The position numbers and the translations under genes are program-made. From contig CAZKAQ010000003.1 in assembly GCA_964550655.1 (NCBI GenBank), forward strand, positions 1-64,000: a DNA stretch of 64,000 bases, in the 5' to 3' direction. Origin of the DNA: GCA-1730015 sp964550655. Its GTDB lineage: Bacteria > Pseudomonadota > Gammaproteobacteria > Granulosicoccales > Granulosicoccaceae. Position 1 is the stretch's first letter. Every line of letters starts with the position of its first letter. This document shows, piece after piece, positions 1 through 8,154 of this stretch. Under the pieces are notes generated by a model, which worked only from the letters and a program-made list of their open reading frames with translations, had not been told where the DNA came from and did no database searches.

Positions 1-55
1 CTATTGACTCTGGGCGCCGAATCCTCATGAATAATGCAGGTTAAGCTGCATTATT
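1..55 (+). repeat. Right end of a dispersed MITE-like repeat with hairpin (copy 1)
   Basis: The first 45 bases nearly match 6232-6276, including the terminal motif CTCATGAATAATGCAGG at 24-40. Bases 30-39 (AATAATGCAG) and 46-55 (CTGCATTATT) form a perfect 10-bp stem with a 6-base loop. No T-run follows, so this is not a textbook terminator. The copy is cut by the window edge. Other copies or parts lie at 3032-3134 and 6208-6276. Confidence 0.7.
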
Positions 56-139
56 ATACCGTATTGGCTGGATCGTAACTTTTCGTCCAGCAGGTAATTG
101 AAAGAACTTACGTCCACTCCCGTTCAGAATTTAAATACT

Positions 140-1087
140 ATGACCTCAGTTGAAAACCATATTATTTACCACGCCTATCCACAATCACCAGTGGCAGAAA
201 AAGTACGTGTGATATTCGGCATCAAGCAACTCGACTGGCACAGTGTCGAAATACCGAGGCTGCCACCCAAGCCGATGCTCACCACCCTCACCGGCGGATA
301 CCGACGTACACCGGTGATGCAGATCGGTGCCGATATCTACTGTGACAGCCTTTGCATCATCGAAGAACTGGAACAACGCTTCCCGACACACAGCTTATAC
401 CCCACAGCAGATGCAGGTCTTCTGCGTTGCCTCAGCCGCTGGACCGACGGTGCACTTTTTGAACTGGCTGTTAAAATCGTACTCGGTTCAGCCGGAGATT
501 CACTGCCGGAAGACTTTGCAGAAGATCGTGGCAGGCTTTATCTGGGTGGAGACAACTGGGCTGAAAACCTGAAAAAAGCCAACGCACAATTGCCACATCT
601 GGTAGCACAGCTACGGGTGTATCTGTCGTGGCTGGACGAGATGCTGGCAGACGGCCGCAAGTACCTTACAAGTGATAAAGCATCAGCTATTGACGCACAG
701 ATCTACCACGTTGTCTGGTTTATACGTGGCCGCTTTGCAGGCGGTGAAGCACTACTGTCAGAATTCAGCAACATGCTGCAGTGGGAAAAAAACATACTCT
801 CGATGGGCCATGGGACCTCATCTGAATTAAGTGCAGAAAAAGCCATAGAAATCGCCGCTTCGGCAACACCGCAAACACAGGAAATGGTAGATGCCAAAGA
901 CCCGCAAGGACTAAAACCTGGTATGCAGATTAAGGTCGGGCCGGACGTAGAGAGCGGAGAACAGTTTGTATCGGGTTCCGTCCGTTATGCTGATGCAAAT
1001 CGCATTGCGATAAACAGAACCTGCGATCAAACCGGAAGTGAACTCTGCGTGCACTTTCCACGCACTGGTTATCGTATTGAGGTATAG
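140..1087 (+). CDS. Glutathione S-transferase family protein with C-terminal extension
   Basis: The first ~80 residues read as a thioredoxin-fold GST N-terminal domain (start MTSVENHIIYHAYPQSPVAE, then a proline-rich turn and an acidic helix around IIEELEQRF). A helical GST C domain follows to about residue 220. The last ~90 residues are an extra segment, largely beta by appearance, ending TGYRIEV, which ordinary GSTs of about 200-230 residues lack. The ATG at 140 is chosen because the GST fold starts right after it; a TTG at 98 would add 14 residues, and neither has a strong ribosome site. It converges on the GH26-like gene 58 bp away. Substrate unknown; it could be a GST-fold protein without transferase activity. 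Confidence 0.75.
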   Translation: MTSVENHIIYHAYPQSPVAEKVRVIFGIKQLDWHSVEIPRLPPKPMLTTLTGGYRRTPVMQIGADIYCDSLCIIEELEQRFPTHSLYPTADAGLLRCLSRWTDGALFELAVKIVLGSAGDSLPEDFAEDRGRLYLGGDNWAENLKKANAQLPHLVAQLRVYLSWLDEMLADGRKYLTSDKASAIDAQIYHVVWFIRGRFAGGEALLSEFSNMLQWEKNILSMGHGTSSELSAEKAIEIAASATPQTQEMVDAKDPQGLKPGMQIKVGPDVESGEQFVSGSVRYADANRIAINRTCDQTGSELCVHFPRTGYRIEV

Positions 1088-1145
1088 AACAAGGGCATTA
1101 ACAAAGTCAACCACAATACGTTTGCCGTTGTTTTATAGCGCGGCT

Positions 1146-2678
1146 CTAACCTTTAATAAACCACGGAGCGCCGATAAGCTCTCTGTATCCCTCGAGCTCA
1201 GCTTCGCCTCCGGTATCTATTCTCCAGTCGCAACCGTCGTGCAGCCTGTCAAAATAAACCACGGCTTTAATGTTAGTCCAGCTCTGCAAGGTCGCACTGG
1301 CATTTCGAAACCATTCAGCCTTTCTGCCTTCGACCAGTACATCATCAAAAGTGCCCCACTCGGCTAACGCCAACGGCTTGTTAAATTGCGATGCCCAGTC
1401 ATACCAGCCCTGGCCTCGTTCTTGAAGTTGTAGCCAACGATTGTTAATTTGCTGTGGAGTAAGACTACAGTTGCCAGCCATGTTATATAGATCTGCAGAC
1501 ATCCAGTCGACATACTCTGAACCCGGAAACATTGATTCAATGTGGTTTCGAACATTGTCGTTACCCCCCGGACCCCATTGCCACCCCATTGCCACCCAGT
1601 TCCAACTCACGTTCTTCACTTCAAGCACTGTGAATCGATTGTGCATATAACGCCACATATCGACAAAGTCTTGCGCCGTCTGGCCTTCACCGCAATCCGG
1701 TGTTGCGTTAAAGCATGCGTCATCTTCCGCTTCATGATGAAACGTCAGCAGGATGGGGATACCAGACTCTTTTATTTGTCCTGCAAGTTTATCGATAATT
1801 GCATCTGATTTACCACTGGTTACATCTTTCCACGCACCAACCTTGTAAGACACCATAGGGATGCGACCCTGGATGTAGGTGTTAGTGATTTGATCTATGT
1901 TTATTCTATCCAGTGTCCAGTGTTGTTTGCCGTAGAAGATACGCTCGATGGCCATCTCGTGTCCGAGTAAAAACTCTCTGGAAGAAACACTGATTGCATT
2001 GGCTGAATCTCCGGTATTCATACCGATGTACGCACCAGCGGCCGGAACCGGAACAAGATTTTGTAGCTCTTCAGCAGGTATGAGGTCTAAAGTGTTTCCG
2101 CTGTCATTATCGTTGCCTTCATCCATGGTAGATTCTGGCTCTTCGGGTGGAGTAGAAGGCAAGCCTTCACAAACCGGATTAAATTCTCTCGGCCCGGATC
2201 TGCTCAACACATTGGCAAACCTGCTTTGCAGCGCATCATCGGCGCTAGTCGCATAACCAAGTGTTGTGTCGTCCAGCAGTTTCAACCATCGCGTACCAAA
2301 GCTGAATAATTCGTTGTCGTGCACACTGACCGGAAATTTTTGACCTGCGGTGTAGCAATTGGGAAAATCGAGAGACGAACCGTTGAAATTGTCGCCCATA
2401 TAGTCGTACTGCGACAGGAACAACGCACCATTACCCGACGATTCGATCACATAATACTTTTCATCGGTTACAGTGGCTCCTGCAGAGCTGAGCACCTCTA
2501 TACTACCAGCGTCCCATATGCCAACCAAACTCTCCGCCAGCAGCGTGTTTGGCAATATCTGGACTAAATCCGGAGAAGAGTCAGTAATCCGGCCGGAACT
2601 CCCGTCACACGCCGTCAGCATAGCTGCAATAGATATCAAAGCCAGGCAAGCAATACTCTGTTGTGATTTATCCTTCAT
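1146..2678 (-). CDS. Lipoprotein with glycoside hydrolase family 26-like domain
   Basis: 510 residues. The N terminus is a lipoprotein signal with lipobox LTAC (Cys24). Residues ~45-165 form an uncharacterised domain, ~170-200 a Pro/Glu/Asp-rich linker, and ~215-510 a TIM-barrel resembling GH26 beta-mannanases and related endoglucanases. The expected acid/base is Glu316 in FHHEAE, and the nucleophile is Glu440 in LAEWG. Both sit at the right relative positions near the ends of strands 4 and 7. Predicted role: hydrolysis of a beta-linked polysaccharide at the outer membrane. The polysaccharide cannot be named from sequence. No SusC/D, TonB receptor or sugar transporter lies nearby, so it is an isolated secreted hydrolase. 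It converges with the GST-like gene. Confidence 0.75.
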   Translation of the reverse strand: MKDKSQQSIACLALISIAAMLTACDGSSGRITDSSPDLVQILPNTLLAESLVGIWDAGSIEVLSSAGATVTDEKYYVIESSGNGALFLSQYDYMGDNFNGSSLDFPNCYTAGQKFPVSVHDNELFSFGTRWLKLLDDTTLGYATSADDALQSRFANVLSRSGPREFNPVCEGLPSTPPEEPESTMDEGNDNDSGNTLDLIPAEELQNLVPVPAAGAYIGMNTGDSANAISVSSREFLLGHEMAIERIFYGKQHWTLDRINIDQITNTYIQGRIPMVSYKVGAWKDVTSGKSDAIIDKLAGQIKESGIPILLTFHHEAEDDACFNATPDCGEGQTAQDFVDMWRYMHNRFTVLEVKNVSWNWVAMGWQWGPGGNDNVRNHIESMFPGSEYVDWMSADLYNMAGNCSLTPQQINNRWLQLQERGQGWYDWASQFNKPLALAEWGTFDDVLVEGRKAEWFRNASATLQSWTNIKAVVYFDRLHDGCDWRIDTGGEAELEGYRELIGAPWFIKG

Positions 2679-2871
2679 TTTTTTCCAGCACCAGGACGAT
2701 ATATCGGCGCAAAAATAGATGATCCGCAGTTTATCGGCATTTTCAAGAATATAGTTACCCTATTATCAGCTATAGAAGAATACCGGGATCCGTTACAGAT
2801 GAGTTGATTTACCTGACGAAAGCGATCTTAAGCGTTCTACCGTTACCCGTTCTCTCAAAGAAAGATGCTTA

Positions 2872-2908
2872 ACGGGACTCGTTTAACTCACACTTCTGTC
2901 AACGACGA
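2872..2908 (+). repeat. Imperfect direct repeat, copy A
   Basis: About 37 bp starting ACGGGACTCGTTTAACTCAC and ending GTCAACGACGA. It matches 3183-3219 in the same orientation with about 5 mismatches. The two copies flank the MITE-like left end at 3032. Confidence 0.7.
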
Positions 2909-3031
2909 TTTTGGCTACGATAACCTCCGCTTACTCTATCAACACCGCTCATGGCTCGAACCCTGTGCCATTTGTGAAAGTTGAAACTGAGCCTATCCGT
3001 ATCTGCAAAGAATTCCTATTAGGGATTACCC

Positions 3032-3134
3032 TAGCCTGCATTATTCATGAGTCGTTATCGCCAAACAGGTCGCCCGATCGTCAGAGAAGCGTGGCCTGCC
3101 ATGTGACGAGAGGGATCGGGTGAGATGTGACGCG
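3032..3134 (-). repeat. Left part of MITE-like element (copy 2)
   Basis: TAGCCTGCATTATTCATGAG at 3032-3051 is the exact reverse complement of CTCATGAATAATGCAGGCTA at 6255-6274. About 60 bp later, 3112-3134 (ending GTGAGATGTGACGCG) matches 6208-6230 in direct orientation. Overlaying the copies gives an element with a 20-bp terminal inverted repeat and a conserved interior. This copy appears to have lost its right end. Confidence 0.6.
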
Positions 3135-3182
3135 ATAATGGTCCTACTCCTGATAATGTGGCTGCATCTTCCAGGTTGCTGT

Positions 3183-3219
3183 ACGGGAATCGATTAATTC
3201 ACACTTGCGTCAACGACGA
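3183..3219 (+). repeat. Imperfect direct repeat, copy B
   Basis: Second copy of the ~37-bp repeat at 2872-2908, starting ACGGGAATCGATTAATTCAC and sharing GTCAACGACGA at its end. It lies about 80 bp upstream of the disrupted LamG/DUF11 gene. Confidence 0.7.
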
Positions 3220-3299
3220 CTATTCTGAATCTGCCCGGTGGAATGGCATACTACTTGATGCGCTCCATTGTGTAGCATATCGTGTAACTTAGCCATCGG

Positions 3300-4907
3300 A
3301 TGACTATGTTTCATCTGTTAATAAAAAACGTTGCGTATGAACAGCCTGTTCGCCCGATTGCGCATTTCATCCTGTTAACCACACTTGTCTCAAACTTGCT
3401 CTCATCGCATGCTGTGCATGCAGATGCACCGACCGATATAAACAGTAATCAGCGCGCATGGTATGACGCCGTTGATGTGGATGCGAACAACGACTACACC
3501 AACAACCCAGCCGCTGGTTCGCTTATCGCTGAATGGCGTGATAAATCAGGTTCCGGCAACCATGTCAGCGGAACAGGTACGGCACAACCGGCTTATCGAC
3601 ATAACGTGTATTCCGTATCTCGTCACGGCGTTGATTTTAACGGCGCATCGAATATTCTGAGCGACACAGATGATATCTGGATTGGCGCGGTAGATACATC
3701 AGAGATTTTTTTGTGGCCTCGACCGATGAGGTGAAAATTTCTTTTAACTTCACCTCATTAGGTAATGGCAACAATCGGATTAGCAGTCATATTCCCTGGG
3801 GAAACGGTGTAACGTTTTTTGATCAGGGACCCTGCTGCGGAAACCCGGCACGGCTCCGGGGCACACTTCCAATAACGTTGAATGAAACCTACTTATGGCA
3901 GTACATTGGTCTTCCCGCTTTGCAATCGGTTATCAGAAATGGAGACACTATGCTTACCGATGGAGGTGCAGGTGTATACAACAATTTAAACTCACAATTT
4001 TCACTGGGAGGAAGAATTGGCTCGACCGCATTACATCATCATGGACACTTTTACGAAGCGATTTTTTATCAATCAGAACTGAACAATGCGCAACGAAGAA
4101 TCCTGGTCAGTTACCTTGCAGCAAAATGGGATAGAACTCTGCCGGGCGGCGTTGACTTTGCTGATGTTTATGAAGGAGACAGTACTGCAAATGGCAACTA
4201 TGATTTTTTTGTCGGCGGCATAGGTCGGGACGACGGCTCACAATCGATCGGCACATCACAGGGTTTAACAATAACCGACAATAACTTTTTCGAATGATAA
4301 CAAATTCGTGACCGCCGGTGTGAACTACTTGCTGTCCACACCTGCCAGTGGACAAACCACCACTGATTTGCCAACCGGTATAGTCAATCGTTCGAACAGA
4401 ACGTGGTATGTAGATACAACCGGAACTGGCGGGACAGTAAATCTGGCTTTTGATGCAGCCGATATTGGCGTGCCAATTGAGAACGGACGGGCATATGCGC
4501 TTCTACACAGAGCAGGCACCAGCGGTACATTTTCAGAAGTCGCGAGATCAACCATGCTATCGGGTAATGTGAATTTCACATTGCTACCCGATAACGGTGT
4601 CTACGCTATTGGCCCTATCGAAGGAATTGAATTAGCGCTCGAAAAATCAGTCAGCAATGAATCACCCAACGTTGGTGAATCGGTTACGTTTACGCTTTCA
4701 CTGCGCAACGACGGGCCGGAAACTGCTACCAATGCGTCGGTAAGCGATATTGTTCCCGCTGGTTTTGGTAATCTGACAGCAGGAAGCGCACCGTTTCCCT
4801 CTTCAATCAGTATATCTGGCAACACTGTTGACTGGACTAATATATCAGTGACCGCTGCTGGCACTGTATCGGTAACGTTTACTGCAGAAGTACTTCCTCC
4901 ATAGACT
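3300..4907 (+). pseudogene. Frame-disrupted secreted LamG-like/DUF11 protein
   Basis: Three consecutive frames read as one protein of about 535 residues. 3300-3734 gives a signal peptide (through HAVHADA) and the start of a LamG-like region. 3713-4297 (frame +2) continues the domain through ILVSYLAAKWDRTLPGG. 4293-4907 (original frame) gives the rest and one DUF11 repeat (LALEKSVSNESPNVGESVTF). The first break is at a 7-T run (3706-3712), where one base is missing or a -1 shift is needed. The second is at a 5-T run (4286-4290), where one base is extra. The two shifts compensate. The product would be exported to the cell surface. It is either a decaying gene, a sequencing artefact at homopolymers, or, at the first site, programmed frameshifting. 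DUF11 also occurs in the large protein at 60341. Confidence 0.65.
3707..3758 (+). promoter_or_regulatory. Possible -1 frameshift signal: slippery heptamer plus hairpin
   Basis: In the upstream reading frame, 3707-3713 is T TTT TTG, a canonical X XXY YYZ heptamer. A -1 slip there joins SEIF to FVASTDEV and continues the domain. Twelve bases downstream, ATGAGGTGAA (3726-3735) pairs perfectly with TTCACCTCAT (3749-3758) around a 13-base loop. The zero-frame stop (3732-3734) lies inside the stem. The spacer is longer than the usual 5-9 bases. Confidence 0.35.
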
Positions 4908-5118
4908 GTTCAAATTACACAGATTGTCTTCGCTGATCATAAGCAGCGACAATCCGTAAAACAGCCATCTTAGACCGCACTAATAGAAGTCTAAGTTGCA
5001 GCGTATCAGGCAAAGCAGATATGGTATGCTCTCATTCGCTGCACTACATTATGTTTTACGCGTTCCTTAATCGACTGCTCCGTCAGAAGATTCATTAGAC
5101 CACTATCAGGATCAAACA

Positions 5119-6126
5119 ATGAAGCTGGCAACACTGTCGAATGACAGCCGAGATGGCGTTCTGGTGGTTGTATCAAAAGATCTGACACAGTGCACCGCTG
5201 TCGGTCATATTGCACCGACACTACAATCAGCTTTAGACAACTGGTCGGTATGCGGACCACGCCTTTCAAGAGTCGCTGAATCACTGGAACGTGGTTTTCA
5301 GCCAATTCAGCGTTTTCATGAAAGAGACGCATTGTCACCACTGCCACGCGCCTTTCAATGGATCGACGGCTCCGCCTATGTCAACCACGTAGAACTGCTC
5401 AGAAAAGCACGCAATGCAGAAATGCCTGACAGCTTTTGGACTGATCCATTAATGTATCAGGGCGGTTCAGACTCATTTCTAGCACCACGCTCACCGATTC
5501 TGATCGAAGACGAGGCTTTCGGTACTGATATGGAAGCTGAGATAGCCGTAATAACAGATGATGTACCTATGGGTGCCAACCGTGAACAGGCGCTGCAGGC
5601 TATCCGTTTTATTATGCTCGTCAATGATGTCTCTTTACGAACGCTTGTAAGCAATGAACTCGCTAAAGGGTTCGGTTTTTTACAATCCAAACCATCATCA
5701 ACATTTTCTCCGGTGGCTGTCAGTCCCGATGAACTCGGAGACGCCTGGCAGGATGGTAAGGTACACCTGCCATTGTCAGTTGACTACAATGGCGAACCAT
5801 TCGGGCGCGCCGATGCCGGCATTGATATGACTTTCGATTTTGGCGAGCTGATCGCCCATGCAGCAAAAACCCGCAGCCTTTGTGCGGGTACTATCATTGG
5901 TTCCGGTACGGTATCGAACAAGCTGGATGATGGTCCGGGTAAACCGATCACTGAGGGAGGCGTTGGTTATTCCTGTATTGCTGAAATTCGAATGATAGAA
6001 ACCATAAACCACGGCAAACCCTCAACAGAATTTATGAATTGGGGCAGCAAGGTTCGCATTGAAATGACTGATACCGAAGGCAAGTCAATTTTTGGTGCTA
6101 TTGAACAAGAGGTTCGCAAACCGTAG
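5119..6126 (+). CDS. Fumarylacetoacetate hydrolase (FAH) family protein
   Basis: 335 residues. It opens MKLATLSNDSRDGVLVVVSK like the two-domain FAH proteins with a small N-terminal domain. The catalytic FAH domain runs from about residue 120 to the end. Metal-ligand acidic residues typical of the family are seen around FGTDMEAEIAVITDDV, and the conserved FGELIAHAAKTRSLCAGTIIGSGTVSN segment (written here in part: LCAGTIIGSGTVSN) is present. The family cleaves C-C bonds of acyl-pyruvates in aromatic amino acid and catechol breakdown. The start is supported by CAGGA 7 bases upstream of the ATG. No other aromatic catabolism genes flank it, so the substrate is open. Confidence 0.85.
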   Translation: MKLATLSNDSRDGVLVVVSKDLTQCTAVGHIAPTLQSALDNWSVCGPRLSRVAESLERGFQPIQRFHERDALSPLPRAFQWIDGSAYVNHVELLRKARNAEMPDSFWTDPLMYQGGSDSFLAPRSPILIEDEAFGTDMEAEIAVITDDVPMGANREQALQAIRFIMLVNDVSLRTLVSNELAKGFGFLQSKPSSTFSPVAVSPDELGDAWQDGKVHLPLSVDYNGEPFGRADAGIDMTFDFGELIAHAAKTRSLCAGTIIGSGTVSNKLDDGPGKPITEGGVGYSCIAEIRMIETINHGKPSTEFMNWGSKVRIEMTDTEGKSIFGAIEQEVRKP

Positions 6127-6207
6127 CGTGCGGCAGTATCAGATGCTCATCGGTTTGTCATGGAGAGTTCCAGTCAGACCTGCATGAACAAACACCCACG
6201 CGCCGAG

Positions 6208-6276
6208 GGGGATAGGGTGAGATGTGACGCGCTATTGACTCTGAGCGCCGAATCCTCATGAATAATGCAGGCTAAC
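6208..6276 (+). repeat. Right part of MITE-like element (copy 3)
   Basis: Contains the interior block ending GTGAGATGTGACGCG (shared with 3112-3134), then CTATTGACTCTGAGCGCCGA (shared with base 1 onward), then the 20-bp terminus at 6255-6274. A hairpin with one bulged G can form between ATAATGCAG and CTGATTAT. It ends about 65 bp upstream of the ggt start codon, so it may lie in the ggt leader or promoter region. Confidence 0.65.
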
Positions 6277-6342
6277 TGATTATAGTCAGGCACATTTCTT
6301 TTATGATAGCGTACCTGTGCAACTCAACAGAAGGATATAACA

Positions 6343-8061
6343 TTGCGCACTTATAAGATGCTTATACTTGCAGCGTTGTACATACCTTGTACCGCGTTCG
6401 CAGATACCGCACAAAAGCACGCTGCACCTCCTCGCGCGACGGTCTCTGCCGATAACGCCATGGTCTCGGCTGCAAATCCCCATGCGGTTAAAGCAGGCGT
6501 TGATGTGCTGGCCGCAGGTGGCACAGCGGCGGATGCCGCAGTCGCAGTCCAACTCATGCTGAATTTGGTAGAGCCTCAGTCCTCAGGCATCGGCGGTGGA
6601 GCATTCATGCTGTACTGGGATGCGGCAACATCAAAGCTAATCACATTCGACGGGCGTGAGAAAGCCCCTGCTTCAGCAACACCTGCCTATTTCCAAAAGC
6701 CGGATGGTGAACCGATGAACTGGTGGGACGCTGTTGTTGGTGGCCGCTCAGTCGGTGTACCCGGCACCTTGAAGCTGCTTGAACATGTGCACAAAAAATA
6801 CGGTAACCAGCAATGGCCCGATCTACTGCAGCCTGCAATAAGTAAAGCCAGACAAGGCTTCAAAGTATCCCCGAGACTCGCAGAATCTATAGCAGGTGCA
6901 AAAGAGAGCAAACTCGATATGTTTGACTCCACCCGCAACTACTTCTTTAACGAAGATGGCACCCCTTTGGCTGTCGGCAGCTATTTAACCAATGACAATT
7001 TCGCACGCGCACTTAGAAGCATCGCCAATGAAGGGTCGGAAGCTTTTTATACAGGCTACATAGCCGAAGATATAGTCGCCGCTGTGAAAACCGAAACCAA
7101 TCCGGGTGAACTCACGCTTGATGATCTTGCAAACTATGAGGTAGTAGAGCGCGATCCGGTTTGCCTGCCCTATCGTGCTTATGAAGTATGCGGCATGGGG
7201 CCGCCGACTTCCGGCGGCTTAACCATGGGGCAAATATTAACTATACTAAGCAACTATGATCTGCCTTCCATGGGCCCCACAGTTGACGCATGGCATCTGT
7301 ATATTGAAGCCGCAAAACTCGCCTATGCCGACAGAGGTATGTACATGGCAGACTCCGATTTTGTCAGCATGCCTGAAGGCTTACTCGACAAAACCTATTT
7401 GTCTGCTCGCGCTGCATTGATTGACCCTGCCGTTGCCATGGATAAAGCACTAGCCGGCCAGCCACCGAGTAAAGACGGGCTCAGATTTTCACCTGATCTT
7501 CAGCTTGAGCGTGCAGGCACTTCACACTTTTCAATTGTTGATCAGTTCGGAAATATTGTTTCTATGACAACTACCATCGAAGCCGGATTCGGCTCACGCG
7601 TCATGAGCAACGGTTTTTTGCTAAACAATGAACTAACGGATTTTTCATTCAAAGATGAGATAGACGGTAAACCGGTGGCCAATCGGGTGGAAGGTAACAA
7701 ACGCCCGCGATCTTCCATGTCGCCTACACTGGTGTTTAAGGATGGCTCACCGATGCTCGCTATCGGATCACCGGGTGGATCCAGAATCATCAACTACGTT
7801 ACCCAGAAAGTCATCGCTATACTCGACTGGGAGATGGATCTGCAGGCGGCACTCGACCTGCCAAACATTGTTAACCGCAATGGTGATACAGAGCTCGAGG
7901 AAGGCACCGCAGCCACAGAATATCAAACAGCACTGGAAACACTGGCACATAAAATAAAAGTGCGCAGCCTTACTTCAGGACTGCATGCGATAGTTATTAA
8001 AGACGGCAAGCTGTATGGTGCCGCAGATTCAAGACGCGAGGGAATCGCTGCGGGCTTTTGA
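6343..8061 (+). CDS. ggt: Gamma-glutamyltransferase (glutathione hydrolase)
   Basis: 572 residues, the normal length. A short signal peptide (to about residue 20, CTAFADTA) predicts a periplasmic location. The proenzyme self-cleaves before the catalytic threonine, Thr393 in RAGTSHFSIVD. Conserved blocks include VEPQSSGIGGGAFML near residue 77-91, MGPPTSGG near 285-292, and NNELTDF and the glycine-rich SPGGSRI in the small subunit. It removes or transfers the gamma-glutamyl group of glutathione and gamma-glutamyl amides. The TTG start at 6343 is preferred over an ATG at 6358 because AGAAGGA lies 7 bases upstream of it. It converges with the gamma-glutamylmethylamide synthetase-like gene, suggesting but not proving a link to gamma-glutamyl amide turnover. 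Confidence 0.93.
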   Translation: MRTYKMLILAALYIPCTAFADTAQKHAAPPRATVSADNAMVSAANPHAVKAGVDVLAAGGTAADAAVAVQLMLNLVEPQSSGIGGGAFMLYWDAATSKLITFDGREKAPASATPAYFQKPDGEPMNWWDAVVGGRSVGVPGTLKLLEHVHKKYGNQQWPDLLQPAISKARQGFKVSPRLAESIAGAKESKLDMFDSTRNYFFNEDGTPLAVGSYLTNDNFARALRSIANEGSEAFYTGYIAEDIVAAVKTETNPGELTLDDLANYEVVERDPVCLPYRAYEVCGMGPPTSGGLTMGQILTILSNYDLPSMGPTVDAWHLYIEAAKLAYADRGMYMADSDFVSMPEGLLDKTYLSARAALIDPAVAMDKALAGQPPSKDGLRFSPDLQLERAGTSHFSIVDQFGNIVSMTTTIEAGFGSRVMSNGFLLNNELTDFSFKDEIDGKPVANRVEGNKRPRSSMSPTLVFKDGSPMLAIGSPGGSRIINYVTQKVIAILDWEMDLQAALDLPNIVNRNGDTELEEGTAATEYQTALETLAHKIKVRSLTSGLHAIVIKDGKLYGAADSRREGIAAGF

Positions 8062-8084
8062 CTAAAGCCTGTAACACATTATGC

Positions 8085-8142
8085 AACCCGACGCGTTAGC
8101 GAGGTGATTCGGTATAATCTATACTCGCTGACGAATCGGGTT
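8085..8142. terminator. Composite hairpin between convergent ggt and glnT/gmaS
   Basis: An outer stem, AACCCGA (8085-8091) with TCGGGTT (8136-8142), encloses an inner stem, AGCGAG with CTCGCT. It lies between two convergent genes 93 bp apart and could stop transcription from both sides. No long T-run is present. Confidence 0.5.
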
Positions 8143-8154
8143 ACTGTTTACTGA

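Larger units (their letters stand above)
2679..3299. other. Gene-poor intergenic stretch rich in short repeats
   Basis: No convincing reading frame is present over 620 bp. It holds two copies of a ~37-bp imperfect direct repeat (2872-2908 and 3183-3219). Between them lies the left end of the MITE-like element (3032-3134). The 5' ends of both flanking secreted-protein genes face into it, so it must contain two divergent promoters; I could not place either with confidence. Confidence 0.55.
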
